Of a stretch of DNA of 16,483 nt, positions 1 to 6,574 are shown piece after piece. The stretch is from an uncultured Pseudoflavonifractor sp. GTDB taxonomy: Bacteria > Bacillota > Clostridia > Oscillospirales > Oscillospiraceae. The DNA lies in contig CANDEE010000039.1 in assembly GCA_947383685.1 (NCBI GenBank), positions 1 through 16,483 on the forward strand, given 5' to 3'. The notes below the pieces were generated by a model. It searched no databases. It saw nothing but the letters and a program-made list of their open reading frames with translations, and was not told the DNA's origin. The position numbers and the translations under genes are program-made. Positions within the stretch are counted from its first letter, which is position 1. Each line of letters begins with the position of its first letter.

Positions 1-384
1 ATGGCCATGCGGGCGGTGGCCAAGGATTTTGAGACCAGCCAGCTTATGGGCATCAAAATCAACTCGGTCATTTCCATGACCTTTATCATCGGCTCCTTCC
101 TGGCAGGTGTGGGCTCCATGCTCTATTTCACAAACTACCCGTCTATCGTGCCCCTTTCCGGCGCGCTGCCCGGTTTGCGGGCCTTTGTGGCGGCGGTGTT
201 TGGGGGCATCGGCTCGGTGCCCGGAGCCGTGGTGGGGGCCTTTATCATCGGCATGAGTGAGAGCGTCATTAAAGGTTCCCCCTTCAGCATTTTCTCCGAC
301 GCGTTCACCTTCGCCCTTCTCATTGTGATCCTGGTGGTCAAGCCCACCGGACTCTTTGGTGAGAAGGTCACGGACAAGGTTTAA
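1..384 (+). CDS. livH: Branched-chain amino acid ABC transporter permease LivH, 3' end (5'-truncated by window)
   Basis: This is the C-terminal 127 residues of a LivH-type inner-membrane permease, one half of the channel of the high-affinity Leu/Ile/Val importer. The window opens inside the gene: the ATG at base 1 falls in the EAA-type cytoplasmic loop (RAVAKDFETSQLMGI), which in the family contacts the ATPases and lies well after the N-terminus, so base 1 is not the true start. After the loop come hydrophobic segments at about residues 21-42, 57-85 and 98-113. The pattern FVAAVFGGIGSVPGAVVGA is typical of LivH/LivM permeases. The stop is TAA at 382-384, and livM starts 13 bases later. The substrate-binding protein gene expected in such operons is not in the window and is probably upstream. 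Confidence 0.93.
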   Translation: MAMRAVAKDFETSQLMGIKINSVISMTFIIGSFLAGVGSMLYFTNYPSIVPLSGALPGLRAFVAAVFGGIGSVPGAVVGAFIIGMSESVIKGSPFSIFSDAFTFALLIVILVVKPTGLFGEKVTDKV

Positions 385-397
385 GGGGGTGGAGGAC

Positions 398-1543
398 ATG
401 ATTTCCCAGAAAAAGAGCAAAAAGGGCGCCTTTATCGCCCTGGTGTGTGTGGCGGTCCTCCTGCTCCTGTCCATCGTGCTGGAAAACACCCTGGACCCCA
501 TTAAAAATACCACCTTCTTTACGGTGCTGCGGAAGGGCGCGGTGTACGCCCTGGTGGCCTCCTCCATGAACCTCCTGAACGGCTTTACGGGGCTTTTCTC
601 CCTGGGCCAGGCGGGCTTTATGCTGGTGGGGGCCTATACCTACGCCATTTTGACCATTCCCGCCGCCAGCCGGGACAGCGTATATTACCTCTACGGCGGC
701 TCGGTCATCCACTTCTCTCTGCCGGAGCTCTTTGGCGGCGGAGCGGTGGGGCTTATTCTGGGGGTGCTGGCAGCCCTCATTCTGGCAGGACTTGTGGCGG
801 CGGGGGTGGCATGGCTTATCGGCCTTCCCGTGCTGCGGCTCAAGTCGGACTATTTGGCCATTGCTACTCTGGGCTTTGCCGAGATCATCCGGGCGGTTTT
901 GCAGTGGGATAAGCTGGGGCCTGTGACCAACGGAGCCAACGCCCTCAAGAGCTTCCCCACCTTCTCCAGCTTCAACCTTCCCAACCTGCGGCTTTCCATT
1001 TTTGTGGCTTTCCTGCTGTCGGCGGTCTGCATTGCCGTTATTCTGCTGCTCATCAACTCCTCCTATGGGCGGGCCTTTAAGGCCATTCGGGAGGACGAGA
1101 TCGCCGCCGAGGCCATGGGCATCAACCTTGCCAAGCATAAGCGGCTGAGCTTTTGCATTTCCTCCTTTTTTGCCGGGGTGGGGGGCGGTATGTTCGCTAT
1201 GTTCGCCAACCAGGCCCAGGCCAAGACCTTTACCACCGCCATGACCTACGAGATTTTGCTGATTGTGGTCATCGGCGGCATCGGCTCCATCTCCGGCTCC
1301 TGCATCGCGTCCTTCCTTTATGTGGCGGCCAGTGAGTGGTGGCTACGGTTTTTGGATACGGAAATGTATATCGGCACATTCAAGGTGCCCCTGCTGCGTA
1401 ACGGTTTCCGGATGGTGGTATTCTCCGTGGTCATTATGATCGTGGTGCTGTTCTTCCGCCGGGGCATCATGGGCGACAAGGAGCTGCCCGACCTGTTCCG
1501 AAAGCGAAAGGCCAAGGCCGCCGGAAAGGAGGGGGCGAAATGA
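398..1543 (+). CDS. livM: Branched-chain amino acid ABC transporter permease LivM
   Basis: Second permease subunit of the branched-chain amino acid importer, 381 residues. An in-frame ATG exists at 356, but it lies inside livH and has no ribosome site; the ATG at 398 follows GGGGGTGGAGG (385-395) and is preferred. The protein is strongly hydrophobic, with about eight to ten membrane segments. Family hallmarks are NGFTGLFSLGQAGF (61-74), LRLKSDYLAIATLGF (146-160) and the EAA-type ATPase-contact loop GRAFKAIREDEIAAEAMG (224-241). It is somewhat longer than the usual 320-350 residues because of a loop near 85-112 and a basic C-terminal tail rich in Lys/Arg. It overlaps livG by four bases (ATGA at 1540-1543), which implies translational coupling. 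Confidence 0.95.
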   Translation: MISQKKSKKGAFIALVCVAVLLLLSIVLENTLDPIKNTTFFTVLRKGAVYALVASSMNLLNGFTGLFSLGQAGFMLVGAYTYAILTIPAASRDSVYYLYGGSVIHFSLPELFGGGAVGLILGVLAALILAGLVAAGVAWLIGLPVLRLKSDYLAIATLGFAEIIRAVLQWDKLGPVTNGANALKSFPTFSSFNLPNLRLSIFVAFLLSAVCIAVILLLINSSYGRAFKAIREDEIAAEAMGINLAKHKRLSFCISSFFAGVGGGMFAMFANQAQAKTFTTAMTYEILLIVVIGGIGSISGSCIASFLYVAASEWWLRFLDTEMYIGTFKVPLLRNGFRMVVFSVVIMIVVLFFRRGIMGDKELPDLFRKRKAKAAGKEGAK

Positions 1544-2388
1544 GCGAGAACGTTCTTCAAGTCGAGCACGTGACCATGCAGTTTGGCGGCGTGGTGGCGG
1601 TAAACGATTTGACCCTCCATGTGGACAAGGGGGAGATCGTGGCCCTTATCGGCCCCAACGGCGCGGGCAAGACCACGGCCTTTAACTGCGTCACCGGAGT
1701 CTACGAGCCCACCAACGGGCGGGTGTCCTTTCTGGGGGTGCCTATGGTGGAGAATTTTCCCCAGGGCAAGATGCAGAAGATGTACGCCGGGGAGCACCAG
1801 GGGATGTTTACCCAAAAGCTGAGCCCCTCCCCCGACCACATTACCCAGCTTGGCATTGCCCGAACCTTCCAGAATATCCGGCTTTTTGGAGCCCTTACCG
1901 TCTTTGACAATGTGCTCATTGCCAAGCATATGCGCGCCAAGCAAAATTTCCTCTCCGCCACCTTCCGGCTCAACGCCAAGGAGGAGAAGCGGATGCGGGA
2001 CGAGGCCATGGCCCTTTTGGAGGAGCAGAATTTAGCCCATTTAAAGGACGAGATCGCGGGGAGCCTTCCCTACGGCCTTCAACGGAGGTTGGAGATCGCC
2101 CGGGCCTTGGCCACCGATCCCAAGCTCCTGCTGCTGGACGAGCCGGCCGCCGGCATGAATCCCCAGGAGACCCAGGAGCTCACCGATTTCATTAAGCAGA
2201 TCCGTTCGGAGTACGACTTGACCGTCTTTATGATCGAGCACCACATGGACCTGGTCATGCAGATTTCCGACCGCATTTACGTCCTGGATTTCGGCAAGCT
2301 GATCGCCCAGGGCACGCCTGCGGAGGTGCAGAACGATCCGCGGGTCATCGAAGCGTATTTGGGGGTGGCTGACGATGCTGAAAATTGA
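1540..2388 (+). CDS. livG: Branched-chain amino acid ABC transporter ATP-binding protein LivG
   Basis: Cytoplasmic ATPase of the Liv importer, 282 residues. Visible motifs are Walker A GPNGAGKTT (38-46), Q-loop RTFQ (Gln111), ABC signature LPYGLQRRLEIARAL (176-190), Walker B LLLLDEP (196-202) and the H-loop His234 in IEHH. The C-terminal RVIEAYLG is typical of LivG. The protein is about 25 residues longer than the E. coli-type LivG because of an insertion between the first beta-sheet region and the Q-loop (roughly 66-97, rich in Gly, Lys, Met and Gln). The start overlaps the livM stop as ATGA, with AGGAGGGGG just upstream. The 3' end overlaps livF by 14 bases, so livM, livG and livF must be co-translated from one mRNA. 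Confidence 0.96.
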   Translation: MSENVLQVEHVTMQFGGVVAVNDLTLHVDKGEIVALIGPNGAGKTTAFNCVTGVYEPTNGRVSFLGVPMVENFPQGKMQKMYAGEHQGMFTQKLSPSPDHITQLGIARTFQNIRLFGALTVFDNVLIAKHMRAKQNFLSATFRLNAKEEKRMRDEAMALLEEQNLAHLKDEIAGSLPYGLQRRLEIARALATDPKLLLLDEPAAGMNPQETQELTDFIKQIRSEYDLTVFMIEHHMDLVMQISDRIYVLDFGKLIAQGTPAEVQNDPRVIEAYLGVADDAEN

Positions 2389-3070
2389 CGACCTGCGGGT
2401 CAACTACGGCGGCATTGAGGCCGTCAAGGGCATTGATTTTGAGGTGCCCGAGGGAAAGATCGTCACCCTCATCGGCGCCAACGGTGCGGGCAAGTCCACC
2501 ACCCTGCGGACCATTGCGGGACTGGTAAAGCCCGCCACGGGCCGTATCCGGCTCCAGGCCGAGGACATTACCGCCCTATCTCCCGACCGAATCGTCTCCA
2601 AGGGAATTACCCTGGTGCCCGAGGGGCGGCACGTGTTCCCCGATCTCACGGTGCTGGAGAATTTGAAGATCGGGGCCTACCTCCGTAAGGACAGCCTAGA
2701 CCACGACCTGGAGTGGGTCTACTCCCTGTTTCCCCGCCTGAAGGAGCGCTCCTGGCAGGCGGCGGGCACCCTCTCCGGCGGCGAGCAGCAGATGCTGGCA
2801 GTGGGCCGCGCCCTCATGTCCCGGCCCAAGCTGATGATGATGGACGAACCCTCCCTGGGCCTTGCGCCCCTGGTGGTAAAGGACATTTTTTCCATTATCA
2901 AAAAAATCAACGAGCAGGGCGTGACCATTTTGCTCATCGAGCAGAACGCCAACATGGCCCTGCACACCGCCGATTTGGCCTATGTGCTGGAAACGGGCCG
3001 CATCACCCTCTCCGGGACGGGAGAGGAGCTGCTGCGGAACGAGGCGGTAAAGAAAGCGTATTTGGGGTAA
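2375..3070 (+). CDS. livF: Branched-chain amino acid ABC transporter ATP-binding protein LivF
   Basis: Second ATPase of the Liv importer, 231 residues, the usual length for LivF. Motifs are Walker A GANGAGKST (34-42), the LivF-typical PEGRHVFPDLTVLENL (82-97), ABC signature LSGGEQQMLAVGRAL (133-147), Walker B LMMMDEPSLGLAP (153-165), and LLIEQNAN (187-194), where Gln occupies the usual H-loop His position; this is also so in E. coli LivF and is not a defect. LivF pairs with LivG to form the nucleotide-binding dimer under LivH/LivM. The ATG lies inside livG (14-base overlap) behind a GGGGGTGG stretch. It is the last gene of the operon and is followed after 12 bases by a strong intrinsic terminator. 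Confidence 0.96.
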   Translation: MLKIDDLRVNYGGIEAVKGIDFEVPEGKIVTLIGANGAGKSTTLRTIAGLVKPATGRIRLQAEDITALSPDRIVSKGITLVPEGRHVFPDLTVLENLKIGAYLRKDSLDHDLEWVYSLFPRLKERSWQAAGTLSGGEQQMLAVGRALMSRPKLMMMDEPSLGLAPLVVKDIFSIIKKINEQGVTILLIEQNANMALHTADLAYVLETGRITLSGTGEELLRNEAVKKAYLG

Positions 3071-3082
3071 AAGGGAAACAAT

Positions 3083-3118
3083 AAAACGGCCCGGAAGATT
3101 TTGCTTCCGGGCCGTTTT
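3083..3118. terminator. Bidirectional intrinsic terminator between livF and the aminopeptidase gene
   Basis: CGGCCCGGAAG (3087-3097) pairs perfectly with CTTCCGGGCCG (3104-3114) across a six-base loop. AAAA (3083-3086) pairs with TTTT (3115-3118), so there is an 11-bp GC-rich stem plus four A-T pairs and a T5 run at 3115-3119. The same hairpin followed by a T run is read on the minus strand, so it can end both the livHMGF transcript and the convergent aminopeptidase transcript. Confidence 0.95.
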
Positions 3119-3156
3119 TGCTTGCCAAAACGGGGAGGGACAGGGAAAATCCGGGC

Positions 3157-4398
3157 TTACGCAAACTCCCCCGCCCAGTTGCCGTCCCGGAACACGGGGA
3201 CCTGGGTCCCATCGGATAAAATACCCGTAATGGTCAGGTCGGCGGTTCCGATCATAAAGTCCACATGGGTGGCGGACAGGTTGATGTGATGCTCCTTGAG
3301 GGCCTTTTCGTCCATTTCCAGGCCCCCCTCCACGCACTCCGGAAAGCCCTTGCCCAAAGCCAGGTGGCAGGCGGCGTTTTCATCGTAGAGGGTGGAGTAG
3401 AACAAAATGCCCGTTTGGGCAATGGGGGAGGCGTGGGGCACCAGAGCCACCTCGCCCAGGTGCCTGGCCCCCTCGTCCACCGCCAGAATGCTCTTGAGAA
3501 GCTCCAGCCCCTTGGCGGCGCCGCAGTCCACGGCCTTGCCGCCCTCGAATTTCACCCAGAAATCCTCAATCAGCCCGCCGTTATAGTTGAGGGGCAGAGC
3601 GGAGTGGACGATGCCCTCGGCCCGGTCCCGGTGGGGGGTGGTGAAAATTTCCTCGGTGGGCATATTGGGGAAAAACCAGGCGCCGTCCACGGTCTCCGCC
3701 CCGCCGCCGGCCCAGACGTGGTTTTTGTTGAGGCCCACAGTAAAGTCGGTGCCGTTTTGGGCGGTGTAGCGGAGGGCGTCAAACTGCCTGGCATTCAAAA
3801 GCTCCACCCGCCGCTGGAAGGCGGCGGAGTGGTCTTGCCAGGCCTTGGCCGGGTCGGGGCCGTCGGCCCGGGCGGTGGACAAAATGGCCGCCCACAGCTT
3901 TTCCATGGCTTCCGCCTCGCTCACGTCAGGAAACACCTTTTTTGCCCAGGCGGGGGTGGCGGCCCCGGCGATACACCAGACGTTGCGGCCCAGGTCCATG
4001 CCGTCGTAAAAGACCTTGCAGTCCCGGTGGACGGCCCTGGACCAGGCGGTGAAGCGGGAGGCGTCCACCCCCGCCATGCCGTCGGGGTCGTCCCCATCCA
4101 GGGAGAGGATGACCCCGCCCCGCTGGGCCACGCCGTTGCGCTGGAGAGCCAGCCAGTCGGGAACCTTCTCAAAGGCGGAGGAGGGAGCGTGGAGGTACTT
4201 CAGGCGGCTCACCGTGTCATCCGTCCATTCTACCGTGACGGCCCCGGCCCCGGCGGCCCAGGCCTCCGCCACCACCATGCGGGCAAAGGGGGCGGCCTCC
4301 ACAGGGGCGGTGAGGAGCACCTCCTGGCCCGGCTTCAGGGCGCAGCCGGTGCGGATGAGAAGTCGGGCATACTTTTGAAGCTGGCTTTCCAAAGACAT
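3157..4398 (-). CDS. M29-family metallo-aminopeptidase (AmpS/PepS/AmpT-like)
   Basis: A cytosolic aminopeptidase of 413 residues, the normal length for peptidase family M29, whose members use two divalent metals to remove N-terminal residues from peptides. The expected metal and catalytic residues are visible at family-like positions: Glu250 in MPTEEIFTTPHRDRAEG, Glu316 in LGEVALVPHASPI, Tyr338 and His345 in LYDENAACH, and His378/Asp380 in THVDFMIG. The N-terminal half carries the family pattern CALKPGQEVLLTAPVEAAPF. There is no signal peptide. The start ATG (complement of 4396-4398) is preceded on the minus strand by AGGAGAAAGG. The gene is alone on its strand, convergent with livF and divergent from parE. 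It may help recycle peptides, but substrate range cannot be read from the sequence. Confidence 0.92.
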   Translation of the reverse strand: MSLESQLQKYARLLIRTGCALKPGQEVLLTAPVEAAPFARMVVAEAWAAGAGAVTVEWTDDTVSRLKYLHAPSSAFEKVPDWLALQRNGVAQRGGVILSLDGDDPDGMAGVDASRFTAWSRAVHRDCKVFYDGMDLGRNVWCIAGAATPAWAKKVFPDVSEAEAMEKLWAAILSTARADGPDPAKAWQDHSAAFQRRVELLNARQFDALRYTAQNGTDFTVGLNKNHVWAGGGAETVDGAWFFPNMPTEEIFTTPHRDRAEGIVHSALPLNYNGGLIEDFWVKFEGGKAVDCGAAKGLELLKSILAVDEGARHLGEVALVPHASPIAQTGILFYSTLYDENAACHLALGKGFPECVEGGLEMDEKALKEHHINLSATHVDFMIGTADLTITGILSDGTQVPVFRDGNWAGEFA

Positions 4399-4442
4399 AA
4401 AAATCGTCCTTTCTCCTGGGGTGATTTGTCAAAAAACGGCAC

Positions 4443-4472
4443 TTGTGGGAACTTGACCCGTTGTGATATACT
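4443..4472 (+). promoter_or_regulatory. Predicted extended -10 promoter of parE
   Basis: TATACT at 4467-4472 is preceded by TGTGA (4462-4466), the Gram-positive TRTGn extended -10 signature. A weak -35 (TTGTGG, 4443-4448) lies 18 bases upstream. The core TTGTGATATA (4461-4470) recurs upstream of parC and, with one change, rpsO. A TTGACC at 4453-4458 is badly spaced for this -10. The predicted start near 4479 gives a leader of about 58 bases; the parE ribosome site is a modest GGGGGAAAG at 4525-4533. Confidence 0.7.
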
Positions 4473-4514
4473 ATATATTGAATTGATATGCGCCTTTTTA
4501 TGAGGCATAACTTA

Positions 4515-4543
4515 ATTATACAGCGGGGGAAAGCCAATGGCAA
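4515..4543 (-). promoter_or_regulatory. Predicted promoter of the aminopeptidase gene, overlapping the parE start codon
   Basis: Read on the minus strand, TTGCCA (complement of 4538-4543) is separated by exactly 17 bases from a perfect TATAAT (complement of 4515-4520). Transcription would start near 4508 and leave a leader of about 110 bases before the aminopeptidase ATG. The -35 box lies within the first codons of parE and the promoter faces the parE promoter, so the two 5' leaders would be antisense over roughly 4479-4508. Confidence 0.6.
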
Positions 4544-6525
4544 GCGTAAAACCACAATATGACAATACCTCCATATCTTCTCTGAAGGGAGCCGACCGGG
4601 TACGGAAGCGCCCCGGCGTCATTTTCGGCTCCGACGGACTGGACGGCTGCGAGCACGCCGTCTTTGAAATCTTGTCCAACGCCATCGACGAGGCCAAGGA
4701 GGGCCACGGCAGCCTCATCACCGTGACCCGGTTTTTAGACCAGTCCATTGAGGTCATCGACCAGGGCCGGGGCTGCCCCGTGGCCTGGAATGAGAAGGAG
4801 CAGAAGTTCAACTGGGAACTGGTGTTCTGCGAGCTCTACGCCGGTGGCAAGTACGGCGGTGGGGACGACAACTACGAGTACTCCCTGGGCCTCAACGGCC
4901 TGGGCTCCTGCGCCACCCAGTACGCCAGCGAGTATATGGACGTAACGGTGCGCCGGGACGGGAAGAAGTATACCCTTCACTTTGAGAAGGGGGAGAACAT
5001 CGGCGGCCTTCACGAGGAGGACACCGACCAGGGGAAAAAGACGGGCACCACCATCCGCTGGAAGCCCGATCTGGAGGTCTTTACCGACATTGCCATCCCC
5101 GCCGGCTATTATACCGATGTGATGAAGCGGCAGGCGGTGGTCAATGCCGGGGTTACCTTCCGGTTTAAGAACGAGACGGCTCCGGGGAAGTTTGAGACCA
5201 CCGATTTCCTCTATGAAAACGGGATCCAGGACTATGTCAAGGAGCTGGCGGGGGAAAATTCCCTGACCCAGCCTGTCTTCTGGCAGACCGAGCGGAAGGG
5301 CCGGGACCGGGAGGACAAGCCGGAGTACAAGGTGAAGCTGTCCGTCTCCCTGTGCTTTTCCAACACGGTGCAGATCATTGAGCACTACCACAACTCCTCC
5401 TGGCTGGAGCACGGCGGAAGTCCTGAAAAGGCTACCCGCTCCGCCCTGGTGTCCGCCATTGACGGCTACCTTAAGGGCCAGGGGAAGTACCAGAAAAACG
5501 AGAGCAAGGTCACTTGGCAGGACGTGGAGGACTGCCTTGTACTGGTGAGCAACAACTTCTCCACCCAGACCTCCTACGAGAACCAGACCAAGAAGGCCAT
5601 CAGCAACAAGTTTGTCCAGGACGCCATGACGGAATTTTTGAAGGCCCAGATGGAGGTCTACTTCATCGAAAATCCCTTTGACGCCCAGAAAATTGCCGAA
5701 CAGGTGCTGATTAACAAGAGGAGCCGGGAGAGCGCGGAAAAGGCCCGGCTGAACATCAAGAAAAAGCTGACGGGCACCATGGACCTTGCCAACCGGGTGC
5801 AGAAGTTTGTGGACTGCCGCAGCAAGGACCCGGAGAAGCGGGAGCTTTACATTGTGGAGGGCGATTCCGCCCTGGGTTCGGTAAAGCTGAGCCGGGACGG
5901 GGAGTTTCAGGGCATTATGCCTGTCCGGGGCAAGATTCTGAACTGTCTGAAGGCGGATTATGCCCGCATCTTCAAAAGTGAAATTATCACCGACTTGATG
6001 AAGGTGCTGGGCTGCGGCGTGGAGGTCAACGACAAAAAGGCCAAGGATTTGGCGGCCTTTGACCTGATGAACTTGCGGTGGAATAAGGTGGTCATCTGCA
6101 CCGACGCCGACGTGGACGGCTACCAGATTCGGACCCTTATTTTGACCATGCTCTGGCGGCTCACCCCTACCCTCATTAAGCGGGGGTATGTGTATATCGC
6201 GGAGTCGCCCCTTTACGAAATCACCTATAAGGAAAAAACCTGGTTTGCGTACTCCAATAAGGAGAAGGACGACATCGTAAAGGAGATCGGTCCGGGGAAA
6301 AAGCCTTCCATCCAGCGGTCCAAGGGCCTGGGTGAAAACGAGCCGGAAATGATGTGGCTTACCACCATGAACCCGGAGACCAGAAGGCTTATCAAGGTCA
6401 TGCCGGAGGATGCGGAGCAGACCGCCCGGATGTTTGACCTGTTGCTGGGGGACAACCTTCAGGGCCGGAAGGACCACATTGCCGAGCACGGCCACGAATT
6501 TTTAGAGCTGGCGGATATTTCGTAA
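4537..6525 (+). CDS. parE: Topoisomerase IV-like subunit B (ParE), divergent clostridial type
   Basis: ATPase/TOPRIM subunit of a type IIA topoisomerase, 662 residues, which with ParC decatenates and relaxes DNA. The GHKL ATPase domain has its N-box with Glu44, Asn48 and Asp51 (FEILSNAIDEA), the DQGRG motif at 75-79, a G2-type loop SLGLNGLGS (116-124) where canonical ParE/GyrB has GGLHGVG, and TGTTIRW (169-175). The transducer QTK loop is at 350-352 (ENQTKKAIS). The TOPRIM domain has EGDSALGS (441-448, canonical EGDSAGGS) and metal ligands in TDADVDG (Asp523, Asp525, Asp527). The C-terminal region has QRSKGLGE (593-600) and TTMNPETR (609-616). Partner parC lies downstream after three inserted genes, so gyrase is unlikely. 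It has its own extended -10 promoter, which probably also drives the secreted-protein genes that follow. Confidence 0.9.
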   Translation: MASVKPQYDNTSISSLKGADRVRKRPGVIFGSDGLDGCEHAVFEILSNAIDEAKEGHGSLITVTRFLDQSIEVIDQGRGCPVAWNEKEQKFNWELVFCELYAGGKYGGGDDNYEYSLGLNGLGSCATQYASEYMDVTVRRDGKKYTLHFEKGENIGGLHEEDTDQGKKTGTTIRWKPDLEVFTDIAIPAGYYTDVMKRQAVVNAGVTFRFKNETAPGKFETTDFLYENGIQDYVKELAGENSLTQPVFWQTERKGRDREDKPEYKVKLSVSLCFSNTVQIIEHYHNSSWLEHGGSPEKATRSALVSAIDGYLKGQGKYQKNESKVTWQDVEDCLVLVSNNFSTQTSYENQTKKAISNKFVQDAMTEFLKAQMEVYFIENPFDAQKIAEQVLINKRSRESAEKARLNIKKKLTGTMDLANRVQKFVDCRSKDPEKRELYIVEGDSALGSVKLSRDGEFQGIMPVRGKILNCLKADYARIFKSEIITDLMKVLGCGVEVNDKKAKDLAAFDLMNLRWNKVVICTDADVDGYQIRTLILTMLWRLTPTLIKRGYVYIAESPLYEITYKEKTWFAYSNKEKDDIVKEIGPGKKPSIQRSKGLGENEPEMMWLTTMNPETRRLIKVMPEDAEQTARMFDLLLGDNLQGRKDHIAEHGHEFLELADIS

Positions 6526-6552
6526 CCCAGGCCGGACCGTCCTGGGCGGTCC
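6526..6552 (+). promoter_or_regulatory. Two mutually exclusive small hairpins in the parE / stalk-protein intergenic gap
   Basis: CCCAGG (6526-6531) can pair with CCTGGG (6541-6546), and GGACCG (6534-6539) can pair with CGGTCC (6547-6552). The arms interleave, so only one stem can form at a time. No T run follows, so this is not an intrinsic terminator. It sits between the parE stop and the GAGGAGGT ribosome site (6563-6570) of the next gene and might affect mRNA processing or stability. Function is unproven. Confidence 0.3.
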
Positions 6553-6574
6553 CATACACAACGAGGAGGTCTCC

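Noticed and set aside
356..397. Upstream ATG for livM
   Set aside because: It lies inside livH without a ribosome site, and the added residues are not LivM-like. The start at 398 is well placed.
4453..4458. TTGACC as -35 of the parE promoter
   Set aside because: It is only 8 bases before TATACT and 15 bases before the weaker TATATT. The extended -10 explanation fits better.
3265..4503. 412-codon open frame on the plus strand
   Set aside because: Antisense to the M29 aminopeptidase; Gly/Val/His-rich low-complexity translation and no ribosome site.
4735..6495. 586-codon open frame on the minus strand
   Set aside because: Antisense to parE, which has all catalytic motifs; no credible start signal or domain.
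6526..6552. H-type pseudoknot from the two interleaved stems
   Set aside because: The second stem's 3' arm follows the first's without any linker, leaving zero bases to cross a six-pair groove, so both stems cannot form together.
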